Part shown: positions 12,892-26,076 of the stretch, one piece after another | How the letters are laid out: every line of letters starts with the position of its first letter | Numbering within the stretch: position 1 is the stretch's first letter | Source of the DNA: Ziziphus jujuba | Lineage: Eukaryota > Streptophyta > Magnoliopsida > Rosales > Rhamnaceae | Reading direction: 5' to 3' | Assembly: GCF_031755915.1 (NCBI RefSeq) | Contig: NC_083381.1 | Location: 1,810,501-1,874,500 of the forward strand | Length of the DNA: 64,000 nt | Program-made: the position numbers and the translations under genes | The notes under the pieces: model-generated | What the model was told of the DNA's origin: nothing | Database searches by the model: none | Seen by the model: the letters and a program-made list of their open reading frames with translations, nothing else

Positions 12892-15800
12892 AACCTTGCA
12901 TTTTTTTCCAAAGTGTCAACAGCATCCCGCATTGCAAAATAAGTCATTTTCTTCACCTGTTTCAAGAGGAGCAGAATTTCAAGTGATCTTTCAAATTACT
13001 TATTAGATAACCTATTTTGAAGTATGTTATACCACACAAAGTACAAACACTTTGTCCACCCTGCACAAAAGAAATGCCAAAAACAACTTCTATATGTAAA
13101 ATGAGAGATTGTTTGCATAGTGAGGTCAAATTCAGAAGACGATAATTTCAAATTAAATGCATAAATCATATCCATTGATATGAACTGTTACAAGAAATAT
13201 GCAGAAATGACCATCCAAATTAGCATAGAAGAAAAATAAATGAGACAGCATACCTCCAATTTGTCCTCGTTAGACCTATGATTTGGAGGAAGCTTTCGGA
13301 ATTCTTCCGTCAAATGAATGCAATCACCAACATTTTCAGGTGAGACGAAGTCAAGAGCAACCTTAATGCATGACTGGAAGAAAACATTAAAAGATATCAT
13401 TTGTACATCTTTATTCATACAGAAACAAAGCAATCAGCAATTACATGACATAAATAAAGCAAGTAGAGTTTACATCGACCAAAAAACCTTCCCATTCTGG
13501 GATGCCTTCTGCTTTCATTATTTATGGAACCAAAAAAGAGTATCATAGTATTCATATCTCCCTTATTTAGTATGCTGAGTCATTCTTAAGTTTCACTTGT
13601 TGGAGAAAATTTTTAATCAAACTGAAGTCCATTTCTTATGCTAATAGACTCATTCATTAAAAAGATTTAACTAGCAACAACTCGAACCTAAAAACTGCAG
13701 TTACTCTTTATGATCATTAATTAATACTATTTAATTATGCTTGAAAAACAGCATGACCTTAATTATCTTGGAAAAATACTGTATTTCAACAGCTGTCATG
13801 TCAATTATTAATTGGCAAAATCCTTAGTTCACATTTCTCATCTAGGTTTTTAGCTTTACAAAGGTAAGAGAAATCCATAATCAGTATGCCAGCTCTAGAT
13901 TGGACATGTTATAATCAACAATAGTGACAAATAAACATACTCCAAAATCTCTTGATTTTTGATTCCCAAATCATCGAAGTCCATTTTTTACACTATCGAC
14001 AGATTGAAAAAAGAATATTACTCTTAATATTATAATAACTCCAAACTAAGATAAATATTACTTAACAGAAATGAAAGAGGATAAGCATAATCTCTAATTC
14101 CAAGCACACTCAATACATTAATGACTCAAAGTTATATTTCCTGACACAGTTAACAAATCATTTTTATAGAATTGCAATAATACCAAATTAGCCCATAGAC
14201 CATTTCATGAACACTGAAAAGACATAGAAAGAATATTAAGAAATTATCTAAATAGAGTAAGATAATCAAGAAATGAAATATTTATGGATTAATACTTTTT
14301 CCCCCCCAAAAAAAACCCCAAATAAACTGGATTTATTTGTTTTCCCTCCAAATGGTGAATAAATATTTACCATTTCCAACTTACTTGTGATTGTTTGAAA
14401 TGAAACCCTTCATCAAATATATTCAATATATCAGCAAATTGTCAAGTATGGTTGGCCAGTCATATGCCACTCACATCCACAGCATGAGGTTGTGAGTTGG
14501 AGTCATGCCCCATGTCTTTTAGAATAGAAATTATTGCAACATGAAAAAATATATACATATACATACATACATATACACACACATACATATATATATATAT
14601 ATCAGCAAATTAAGTAATGCTATAGACACCACATTGTTTACCAAAGTTTTTGCATGCCATATAAGGTAATAGGACGATCATATGTGAAAATTAATGGGCT
14701 CTACAAGCATTGATTAATGAAACCATTATAAACCTATAAGGCAATGTCACATTACTTGGCATATAAAAATTTGGTAAACAAGTCGGTGCCTACAATATTA
14801 TAGCTGCAAATTGTCCACGATGAAAATAGCCAACCTAGTGAGCTAGAAGCACCATGGTACTCTAATGAGGCAAACAAACATTGTAGCTTCTCTATCTCTT
14901 CCTTGTTGAATCCTCCCATTGTTTTGGCACATAAATGATATCATGATGACCCATTTTTCCATTAGCTAAATGAAGTTTCCCACGTGGTTGGACTCGAAAA
15001 TGATATCAGGATGACCCATGATAAAAATGGTACAGAAATGATATCATGATGACCTATTTTTCTGTTAGCAAAATGAAGTTTCCCATGTGATTAGACTTGA
15101 AAATTTGATAAACAAGTTGGTGCTTGTGGTATTATTGTTGCAAATTGTCCAAGTTGAGACTAGGCAACCAATTAAGCAAGAGGCACCATATTAATTACTC
15201 TAATGAGGCAAACAAATGTTGTAGCTAGATATCTCTTCCTTCATGAATCCTCCATTTTTTGCGCATTAGTGGAAAAGACATCATGATGACCCTTTTTAAT
15301 AGTTGGCAAACATCGATTTCAATCAAATTCCTTTAGGATAACCCAGTTGGCAATGACCATTGGCAATAAACCCCGAGTCCTAGGTTCATCCACAAGTCCT
15401 AGCTTCAGGGCCTGGTGCTAAAATCATCATTTTTGCACCATTTCCCTTTTCTAGGCAATTATGATTTCCCAGAGATTTCTAGCATGGATCCTTCATATGC
15501 CTCAATGTTTTACAACGATTGCACCAAGACCACCTTTGTTGGCTAGTTCATAAAGTGAAGTTCCTCTCAAATCTACAATAGCTCCATTATTGCCTAGTTT
15601 AGAAGTAATCAATGCTAAACCTTCTCGCAGACGGTGTTCTGTCATCATATTCCTTCAGCACTCGCTCCTCCTTAGAATCAAGAATACATCTTTCAAGGAG
15701 GTAAAGTACTCCTTTCCAAACACATATATCAAGTCTTTTTATTAGGTTCATGTCTATGAAAGGAACAACTTCTCTTTCCTTTGACGTAGGTCTCGACTAT

Positions 15801-17840
15801 GTGTGACCATGCAAAGCAATCGCTTCCAATTCATAAGGTGGCTTGAAGAGTATGGTACTCACCTGATTTGAGAAACTTGTTAATATGGTTGGGAAAAGGG
15901 AGTACTTTCTTCATTAATGTCATGCATGATAAAGTAATTGGGATACAAACCAACAACCTTGTTGGAAAAAGAAAAAAGAAGCAAGCTGGAAAAAGTTTAT
16001 ATTTATAGATAAGGTGAATTGAGATATGTTGTCTCCTTATCTATCTCATCAATCTTCAACTTAGACCCTGTTTGACATAGCTTCTCAGAAACCGCTTCGG
16101 CTTTTAAAGCTTAAAAGCTGCTTTTAAAAGTGTTTGAACAATCTTTTATAAGGGTTCTAGGCCTCCAAAAGAGCTTTTAACCAAAGCCAGTAAAAAATAG
16201 CTTCTCCAAAAGCTCTTCTGGAGAAGCAGAACAAGCAAAAGCTATTCCAAACAAACCCTTACACATGCATACTAAGATAGTTTTATAAAAAAATTATAAT
16301 TATATATACATATTGAAATAGTTATTTTATCAATAGTCATGAAAATAGTTATGGGACACACAAGAAAAGATGGAGTCAGCCAGCAGATCTGAACTCATAT
16401 AACACCTAAAGAATACAACATACTGACAATGAAGACCCATAAAGAAGAAGCAGGCCAAAAAGTCCAACAGAAGAAACAGGCAATCAAGGCTCCAACGAAT
16501 CATTAGGGCTCAACAAGGAAAATTACAAGTCCAAAAGCAAGCCTCCAGACAGCAACCAAATATAGGCCCAAACAAACAATTAAGGGTCAAAAGAAAAAGC
16601 AAAGATTAGACTGCACAGGGCCGCAACAGCTTCTGATACAGAGGGACTAGCATAGAGCCTACGGCAACTTCCGAAGGTAATGGAGGCTTGCGGTGACCCA
16701 ACAATGAAGGCGAGATTAAGGTGTTGCATCAAGGCTTTTTGAGTAGGAAAGGGGAAATTTCATGGGATAACCGAAATTCAGGGGCATAATTGAAAATTGA
16801 CCTTTTGGGAAAAAAGGATCATTTTCACCTTTAATGCCCCTTGATTGTACACATTATCCCAAGTTTTGCAAAAAATAAATAAATAAATAAATAAAACCCC
16901 ATAACTCTCCTAACCTAACATTTCCACTCACTCTCCCCCACACAATTTTTTTTCCCATTAGAAGCCTCTCATCTTCATGAAGATAACTTGATTTTGTTTT
17001 AAGATTAGTAAACTAGAAAATGCATGGTGTGGTCACTGAAAAACTTATCAATCATATGATTGAATATGATTTTATTATCGATCAAAACATAGTAATCTTC
17101 TAATTGTCATGATAGACACCAATGAGGTATTTATGCTTCTTCCACTTGCATGCTACTCATACCAATTGCTTTTGCAAGCTAGCTAATAAGTGACCATTTA
17201 CTAAATTCAATCACATACTGAATAAAATATCAAGCCAAAGATAATATATGCAACAAAGGAAAAACATATAGCAAAAGCCCAAAAGCAAGACCATGACAGG
17301 TAAATAATTGACTTAAAATCAAAACTTTAGAATTTATGAGAAAAAAGAAGAAAAAAAAATGTAGAGCACCTGCATTTAGTCTTAACTGTGAAAGCATTAA
17401 CATCTTAAATACAGAAAAAATAATAATAATCATAGATGAAAATAATAATAATCATAGATGAAAACCCTACCACAGCTAAACATATATGAGAAAGTAAATA
17501 CAAATCTATAACCCACTGTTCAACAACAAACAGGAGGGAGAGGTGCGTTTGATGGTTAAAATTTACCTTCAAGTTTCTGACTTGATGAGGACAGCCTGCA
17601 GGTATAAGGACTGCATCTCCCAGATTTTGGATGAAAGTCCATGGTTCAATTCCTATTAGATAGAATACAAGTATTAAATGATTAAGAATGTTTGCCAATG
17701 CCAATAAAAAACAAAATGTGCAATCACGAAACCAACCATATTCCTCCTTTAGCTTCCTTTTGTGCTCTAGAGTCAGATAAAAGGTCTGATCATGTATGGG
17801 GTCAACAACCTATACCACAAAAAGAAACAATTAACCAATG

Positions 17841-17886
<46 letters not shown>

Positions 17887-20800
17887 ATGCAGACAAAAGA
17901 AGAAAATCTGAACATGTTCTGCAAAGTCATATAATCAGATGGCATATAAGTAAACAAGTGGTCAAAAACAATTGAAAAAAAATTCCCAATAACATTCTAG
18001 TGAGCCATAGTCAAACTGTCTTTACATCATTTAGATTCAGTGAGTTTACAAAAACTGATATTCAAATTAGTTTTACGTCATTCAGACTTGGGTCAACAAA
18101 AAGAACTAAAAATTTTAAACAATTGCTGATTTTCACGTACTTTTACCTTTTTCAGCCTTGGTAAAGTTAATATACAAGAACTTAAAAGTTGAAACAGTTT
18201 ATGATTCTTTTCTGAAGCACTAAGACACATGCAATTTTTCTAAGATGACCATTTCAAAGCTAATCAAAGAAATTTCCACAATGAATAAACTTCAAAAGAG
18301 ATTATAAATACTTGAACAATTAGAAGCATAACAAACAACACCTGATATAATAAGTGCACATATCATGTCACAAAAATATTGGACACTGAAATAATTAAGA
18401 ACACCAAAATTAAAAATTGATGTTACATATATAACCATCATAAAAAGCTAACCCATGACCATTTAGTTCTCATAGCTAAAATGGAAATTGTAAGCTGTAA
18501 TTACTAGTTACTAAGCAACTACCTGTTCCAATGGACGACAATGAGTATGCCTGAATTCCCTAAAGTGCTTCATAAGATACTTCTGCAGCTTTGGAATATC
18601 CTCTCGTCGAAAAATGTCCCAAAGAGCACCTCCTTCAGCTGCTTGCAACCGTTCCTGCCCATTTTCAAAGTTGATTGATATCTCACAATTATTACCACTT
18701 TTCTCTTGATTCACTACAGGCTCGAGTCCCTTCAAAATTTGTCTATCATCAAAACTAGAATCACTAGCATCTCCATCCTGTTGAATAGTTGGACCAGCCA
18801 GTTCTTCAGCAGCTGCAATATTGTTCGGATCACCAAATTCACAGCTATAGTGCTTTTGATTGTTTGTAGCCAGACTACAAGGTTCATCATAACGATTCTC
18901 TTTGCATCCTTCATCCACAGTTTGACCATTTCCATAAATTTCTCTTTGGTCTTGCTCAAAGTGCTTTTTCTTCAGCTTTTCTATATTAGCAAGGTCTTGA
19001 GGTGTTAGGGTGACCTCAGCAGTGTGTGTCAGAACATTCACCTGAAACAGATACAAATTATTTAAAATAAGGAACTTTAACATTTAAAAGACAAAGTATA
19101 AAAAGAATAAGTACCCCTTAAGATGCATAGATTGCTGGTCCTTAGCCCTAAAAGTTTTAAGATGGCATACTACACATTTCCCAAATCTGATATGATGCAG
19201 CTAAAAGCTTAAGATTAAAAAAAGTTTGACATTAAACCTATTCAAAACCAAGTAAATTATAATCAATATATACCAGATTCAATTTACTCTTGCCTCTAAA
19301 GTTATGAATCATAAATCACATACCCAACCATCAGAGAAAAGATTAGCAAAACATTTATATTGATTTTAAATGTGAAAATATATTATCAAAACCCCAGCTG
19401 TTACTCGAGATCAAAAGATTTCATTCCGATGACAATTAAACCAATAGAGCAATAGATTACATGTATTAGAAACAAATATATAAACTAGAGAAATGCAGAC
19501 CGAAAGCCAACTTCACAGTTATTTTATGGTTATACTGCATATTTTTGTTCGAAGTTATGACCAAGTAGAAGTGACATAGAACGAAAGAAAGAGAAAGAGA
19601 GAGAGGACAGGAAAGAAAATAGAGAAAGGAGATCAGATAGAAAGAATAATCACAGGTGAAATTATATAATCTATGACTAAAAAATTGGCAGTCTATCTAA
19701 ATAGGTATAAACTAAACCTACTTGTATTAGAGAGTCAAGAAAAACAATAGGAAAAATAACAAAATCATAAGCAATCATCAAAAGTAATAGTAAAAATAAA
19801 TATCAAAAGCTTCAAGAGAAAGTTATTCAAATAAATAGAGCATAAAATAAAGTCTATTAAACGTTTAATACCTATGTTTATGCCTATTTTCACAATTCCA
19901 TATAGCATTTTCATCAAAAGATACAAGACTTATTAAAATTTCGGGTAAGTCAAACCCATAAGATATGTCCTCTGGGCAGTGGTGTCATATATCCTACACC
20001 AGCATTCACCATTTCCCACCATTTACCAGATTCATTTAAGTTCCTAAGAGTAAATTTTGACCTGTTAGCCCAAATCCCAATTGACTCCTCATTTTAAACT
20101 CCACCCAAGCTCCACCCAAACCCTAAAATACCAAGAAAAAGGCACACCCAAATATGTTAGATCAAGCTTGTTCCTATAATTTTTATTAATGGTTCAGCCC
20201 AGTGGGCTTAACAAAAGGCTTGAACTAAAACCAACCCTTAGGCCCACTATGAAATATTTATATTCATATATTTATTTTCATATGTACTTCAAATTATCAA
20301 ATTGCATCAATTACCCAGAAAAGCCAAAAATTTATATATATATCCATCCATCTGAAATTTTATATTATTTTTTGTTAAGTTTCATTTATTTTAGGCTTTA
20401 AAATTCATCAAATGATGTCAAGTGACCAGACTGAGATACAATGCTCAACCGTGGTGCTCACAGCCTTGGGCACCTGACCTAGAGCTTTCAATTTGGGCCC
20501 AGCCAAACATGATTCTTTTCTCAAACACAATAGGCCTGGCCTGAGCATTGGAACTAATAAGAATTCCAAGGTTTATACCCTACTGCTTGTTAAATTTGCA
20601 ATTTTTGAAAGAGATAGGAGAGACGTTTACAAACAGCACCCTCATAATCAAAAAAGTTTATAATCAAGTAAGAGATGTGCGACAAAACCTAACATACCGC
20701 ATCAGACATGTCGCAATGAAGCTTGGTCACAGAATCCCCACGTCCAAGCTCCTGAGCAATACCATAAGCAATATATGTCTTTGGCCCCATGTCTGGCTTT

Positions 20801-22720
20801 AGACATTCTTTGGGCAAGTGGACAGAAAGGTTAAGTTGACCATTACGAGGATGTGTATATGCTTTAAATGGCAAGCAAGAGATAAACTCAGCACCATGAC
20901 GAGGCAAACGCTCCTCAAATAAAGTAGATGGGGGCCAATCCTTTAATTTCAGTATCTGAGGCCAATTTTTATTATCATACCGGCCCTTTGTATATCCAAC
21001 AAAGAACTGATGAATATTAATATCTCCCTGCATTTCGTTAGAAGATTCATATCACAAAATTGCAATCACACTAGCAGAAACCATTTTACACTGGGGGGAA
21101 AAATGAAAGTCATAAGAACACTTGAAGAGAAAAAAAGACAAGAAATGAAACACAGAGCCTACAAATTCATTAATAAGCAAAAATTTAAAGCAACTATGCT
21201 ACATTTGATAGAAGATTAAAAAATAAAAAAAAATAAAAAGGACACAAATAAATTAAGACATGACTGCAATAAAGGAGACCTAAAATTCCATTCAAACAAT
21301 AAAGTATTCCATTTCGGTAATTGAATTAGTTCGTTTTCAAAATGCTTGTTTCACATTGCCACAAGATTGGAAACAAGGAAAGAAGCTTCCATGTATTGCA
21401 GAGTGGTGCTTATAATTTCAAACCATCTATAAAAAAAAATTTATAATTGATAACTGAAATTTGAAGGCATTCAATCCATAACCAAAGCAGAACACTTTTA
21501 TGACAGTTGACCTGGAAAGTTAGAGCAATGGCAATGGCAAATATAATGTCTCTGCCTTTATCAGACAGAAGAATGCATATGACATTACCAAGAAAATCTA
21601 TCAAAAACACGTCCCTTCAACATTTTCCATAGGCCTCTAGGGAAAAACAAACAAGTATGAAACATCAACACAAGCGATAGTAAGGTACTCAATTCAACAA
21701 TAAGCAAACAAAATGTCAGAGAACAATAATTTTAGAAAAAGAAGAATAGATATAATAAACACACCTCACACCAATCTAAGCAGTCAATAGCCTTCACATC
21801 CAAGTGTTTACCATGCTTGGTGTGTTGCATTTGACGACATGCACGCCACATGACCAATGGTTCCCAACTTAAACCAGATGCCGTTTGAAGCACATCACTC
21901 ACAACCACAGGCTGACCTCTCATCCAATGCCACTGGAAATGCTTCAAATCCTGATGTTGGATGTCTTTGGCCCTAGGACAGTACAAATAGTTGTCACCAG
22001 AATCTTCTCGAGAAGCTGCTTTCCTCAACTGATCACTGCTTAAATCAACAACACCTGCAGGATTAAAACACGAACACTGCTGTACAGATGTTCCACAGAC
22101 ATCCATAAGTTTGCATATTTCTTCAGCTTTCTTTACCAACTCTGAGACCTTATTTTCTGAAATGATGCTTCTTAATTCTAGAAGACCACCAGCACATTCA
22201 TTTGTGTCCTTTCGAGGGCAAGGAAAGCTTCCATCCTCATTCACTTTCAACTCATATTTTGACTTCACTTGATTGTCAGAGTTCACTTGATTGTCAGAGC
22301 TAGTGCTACTAGGAATGTCAGTTCTTATTGCTTTTCCACCATGCAAATAGTCTAGGCCTCGGCTAATATACTCCATGATAATGTCCTCACCACCTCCCTG
22401 CAAGTTTCCATCTCTAATCTCCCGACAACATGCAAGACAAAGGTCATATTCACCGCAACTCAGACAGCTTCTGTGATAATCAAAGATAGAAGTTTTGCAG
22501 TTGTTACTGCAAAGGAGAATATGTAAGAAAATTGATTGGACTACTAAATAACCATTAAATATAAGATTTTCCATGAAGGCCATACCAATACACACGTTCA
22601 TCAAAAGGACAATCTGATTTTTGTATCTTTAGCTCTGGAGGAGATAACCCTGCCAACATGACATCCAGTTAGCAAATTAAACAAGATAAGATAGAATGCA
22701 GTACCAGCTTCCATATATAC

Positions 22721-22768
<48 letters not shown>

Positions 22769-25486
22769 ATAAAGCCCAAATGTTTCTTTTTTTTAAAAAA
22801 AAAAAAAAAAAAAAAAACAACAACAACAACAACAACTTTTTATTCAGTATGAATTGGTCCTCTAATTATAAAACTATTGCCACTCCTTGTCCACAAAATC
22901 TCTTCTTCCCACTCCCAAAACCCAAAGCAAAAACAAATCTCTCACTGAAAGCAAACTTAAAACTATGTTCTGCATAAAAAACCATTTTTTTCCAATCAGT
23001 TTTAGCTAATGTTTATCCATCAAGCAAGTTTTCCAGGAAATTATTCAACAAAAGTAAAGGAAAGGAAATGAATGAGAAGTTGATTTTCTTGTATTTGTTT
23101 GGTTTTCAACAAAAGCTTATATACAATAATGATTTAAACTTTAAATAGTACATTTTCCTTCTAACATGCAGCATGTTATATAAAGAGAAGTATTTCATGC
23201 ATGAAAACAGTTGGTGGGCCTCATATTCTCCCAACAACCAAACCCAAAAAACACTATTATTTTACTTTCCTCTCAATCAACTGGCCATAAGCTCTGTTGC
23301 CCATTTTAATGATATTTGGCTTCTACAACAACAACTTTCACTTGCACATGATTGTAAAAGAAACAAGAAATTAATCTTAAATTAGTTCCAAAACCTAACT
23401 CACAGAGACAGAATATACCTTGTCTGCGGGCCTCTATCTCTCTTTCAAAGGCTTGTTCTTCATTCAGTCTTTTCAAAAATGGAAGAAGCACTTGAAGCAA
23501 ATATTTAGAGTACTCAATTTCATCATCATTTTCAATATTTAGTTTCAGGTTTTTTACAACCTACAATAAACCACAAAAATTTTATGAAAATTTCATTTTT
23601 ATAAATATAAAATAGAAATAGCAATACTCATGAGATATATAGAAAATAAGAAACTGACAACTGGTACATCCAGCCGCAAGCATGATTTGCAATTGCAATT
23701 TCCCCGACATACAGCGCAACTCTCAGCAAAGTATTCCTCCGGTAACCCAGGATACCTACAAAACACAACAATCAAACCTGTAAAAGCTTAGAACATCTAC
23801 ATGATGGAGGAAAAACTCATCCAGTTTGCTAACTTATATCAAAACTGAAAGAAACCATTTACAATCAACTATTTCAACCCATACAGATTTCCTGCTAAAT
23901 CAGGCATAAAATTCCAACAGCACTTTACTTAATGGAAAATATTATGAAAAGGTTGTTTTCTGCATCCTTTATTTATCTATTGTACTGCATTGCATCCATT
24001 ATACCTTTGAACCAATAACCATATGTATAAAATGCCTGAATATATGATGATGATGTAACTCTTCTCGAAACAAATCCAAGATTCTTATAAAACTATACCA
24101 CGGCAAACTCAACTCCAAATTTGGCCCACATTTTAATGCCGAAAACATCTTTACAAGTAAAGATTTATAAGAGAAAAACATTAAAAACAAACACATACCA
24201 GTTTTGTATGCAAGGGACACAAAACCGCCTTCTATTACAGGTTTTACAACGAATAACCCGGCCCTTATCATTCCTCTGACATTGATGACACATTAAAGCC
24301 TCCTTCATCCAGGAAAATCAACGATCAGAAACAATGCAAAACTTCATTAAGCATAAAATATATGTGTATATATATGAATATAATAAAAAGATAAAATATG
24401 AAAACCAGTGACAATAATGATGAATAATGTACAGAATGAGAAACTACTTACTTCTGGATTCCTATTTAACTTTCGTTTCTCTTCCCTATAAACTTTTACA
24501 TGTCTCAGCGAATAACCTCCAAAATTGTCCCTTCCATTTTCATTATTTTCCAAGTTTCGCAGCGCATTCACATTTCCCTTTCTACTACCACCCCTCTTCA
24601 CACCCTTCTTCGGTCCCTTTGTGCGGACATTATTTCCATCTTCTCCATCCAAACAACCACCACTTCCAAGACCTCCATTCACTTCCAAATCATCAACTTC
24701 ATTAAATCTCACTCTTTTCCTGCCCCTTCCAACCCGCTCATAAACTTTAACCCCTTCAGCACTTTTCAAAACCCAACCTCCTTTGCCTTCTATTGCTTCC
24801 CTATTTTTACTAGCAGGCATTTCTTCATCTCCCACGTTATCCTCACAATTTTCTCGGCCTTTTTCAGCGTCTAGCTCCTGATTTTCTAGGGTTTTCCTTT
24901 TAACTCTGCCTTTTCGCCTACTTTTCCCCAAATCTTCTCCATCTTCCTCAGACCCCAAATCATCATCGTACACCACCTTCCTCACAGGAGTCCTCAGCCG
25001 ACTGTTCAAATCAAGAACCATCCTGCTTTCTCGACCTTTAGCCAAACTTTCCGAGATAGCCTCCTTGTTCCGAGGCTTTCGTCCGCGCTTCTTAGCTGGA
25101 GGAACTCGCTCGGCATCGTCTTCCTCAACTTTCCCATTTTCCTCTCTCTTCTTCTCCGCAGCAACCCCTTCAACTTCCCCACCTTCTTTTCCTTCAAATT
25201 CTCTCTCTTTCTGCGGTGAAGCCCCATTACCCTTCACCGGTAGAAAATTTTCTCGGAAACCCTCGCTATTTTCAGGAGCTTTCTGGCCAGTTTCTAAAAC
25301 TTCCTCTTCTATTCCAACAAATTCTCGCACTTTCTGCGCAGAAACCCCATCATTCTCCTCGGAAGGAAAATTTTCTGGGAAACCATCTAGACATATCTGA
25401 TCGGTTTCTGGAGCTTTGTCTTTGTCTCCAGTAGCATCGCACATTGTGGCTGCTTTTCGCTGCCGCTTTCTACCCCTCTTAGCCAT
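12091..25486 (-). CDS. JmjC-domain lysine-specific histone demethylase, KDM3/JMJ25-like (13 exons, 1136 aa)
   Basis: Exons: 25486-24452, 24302-24199, 23755-23659, 23560-23419, 22649-22586, 22506-21765, 21027-20698, 19041-18523, 17809-17737, 17652-17567, 13373-13254, 12956-12895, 12127-12091. Phases agree and 3411 nt translate without a stop. The ATG at 25486 opens [11 protein letters not shown]. Residues 1-345 are acidic/basic and disordered-looking, with an AT-hook-like RGRKP (134-138). Cysteine-rich fingers follow: C350/C353, C364/C367, C373/C376, C393/C396 and CNCKSC, then [17 protein letters not shown] near 480. The JmjC domain carries H832-C-D834 and H1058 ([10 protein letters not shown]), the expected Fe(II) ligands, so catalysis looks intact. 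Family members remove H3K9 methylation in the nucleus; substrate here is inferred. The JmjC halves are separated by a long acidic insert. Intron 10 is 4.2 kb and carries repeats. I do not assign an orthologue among JMJ25/26/27/29. Confidence 0.93.
12853..12889. repeat. 37-nt poly(A) run (poly-U in the pre-mRNA) beside a splice donor
   Basis: It lies in intron 12 of the demethylase. In transcript sense the donor reads AG|gttag followed at once by 37 U residues. Confidence 0.9.
14768..15262. repeat. Imperfect direct duplication in demethylase intron 10, offset 334 bp
   Basis: The 'ttggtaaacaagtcggtgcc' block at 14771 recurs as 'ttgataaacaagttggtgc' at 15105. It is followed in both copies by 'gcaaattgtcca' and 'tctaatgaggcaaacaaa'. 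Within the first unit, a 'gatatcatgatgacc' block also recurs about 100 bp apart (14938 and 15038). No coding potential is seen. Confidence 0.75.
16066..16258. mobile_element. Probable MITE in demethylase intron 10
   Basis: The left end CCCTGTTTGACATAGCTT pairs, with a few mismatches, with the reverse complement of the right end, GGGTTTGTTTGGAATAGC. The interior has mirrored 'aaaagctgctttt' and 'agcttctcc' words. It looks like a small hAT-type MITE, but no clean target duplication could be fixed. Confidence 0.5.
17844..17885. repeat. (AG)n microsatellite
   Basis: About 21 AG units, in intron 8 of the demethylase gene just upstream of exon 9. Confidence 0.9.
22718..22836. repeat. Compound microsatellite (AT)n(GT)n, poly-A, (CAA)n
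   Basis: AT repeats to about 22742, GT repeats to 22768, an A-run at 22795-22817 and CAA units to 22836. It lies in intron 4 of the demethylase. Confidence 0.9.
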
Positions 25487-25570
25487 GAGTGGAGAAGCAT
25501 TAGCTTGCCCCAGAAGAAACACAGAAATAGTGTTTTGAGTGGGAAATAGAGAGACAAAGAGAGAGTTCGG

Positions 25571-25578
25571 TTTATATA
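25571..25578 (-). promoter_or_regulatory. Candidate TATA box of the demethylase gene
   Basis: The minus strand reads TATATAAA 85 bp upstream of the ATG and is followed by a CT-rich leader. Transcription would start near 25540, giving a leader of about 55 nt. Position and motif only. Confidence 0.45.
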
Positions 25579-25746
25579 CATATATATATATAGATATAGA
25601 TAAATGGAGAGAGAGTTTTAGTGGTTTGGGAAAACTCAAAAGGGTGGTTTTGGCAAACCATTTGTAGCGTAAAAACAAAACAGTGGGTTTTGTGGATTTT
25701 GAAAAACTGGCGGCAATTTGGAAAAATTTCTTTTACTTTTAATGAC

Positions 25747-26075
25747 GGATTAATTATACTGCATATGTTTTAGATTTATTTGAATTACAATTGAATATTT
25801 TTATATTTATATTTTTTTTTAATAAAATTTTATTCATAATAATGTATTCTTTTTTTTATGTGGCAGTTAAAATTACTTAAATATTTTTAAGTAAATCAAA
25901 ATACATGTTCAATTAATATATACAAGGGATATTTAAGTAATTTTAACTGCCACATAAGAGAGAGTACATTATTATGGATAAAGTTTTATCAGGGATGCGG
26001 ATATAATTATATAAATATGAAGATATCCGATTGTAATTAAAAAAAACCTTAAGGGTGTGCAATGTAATTAACCCT
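25747..26075. mobile_element. Palindromic foldback MITE, about 330 bp
   Basis: The ends read GGATTAATTATACTGCA on the left and, as reverse complement, GGGTTAATTACATTGCA on the right. Pairing continues almost to the centre: 'tgtggcagttaaaattactt' (25859-25878) has its exact complement near 25936-25955. The whole unit can fold into one hairpin with a loop of about 55 nt. It starts about 260 bp upstream of the demethylase ATG. No coding capacity. Confidence 0.8.
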
Positions 26076-26076
26076 T

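Noticed and set aside
22696..22977. 93-codon plus-strand ORF
   Set aside because: It is the translation of a compound microsatellite inside an intron of the demethylase.
24427..25434. Several plus-strand ORFs of 64-124 codons
   Set aside because: They are antisense shadows of the first demethylase exon.
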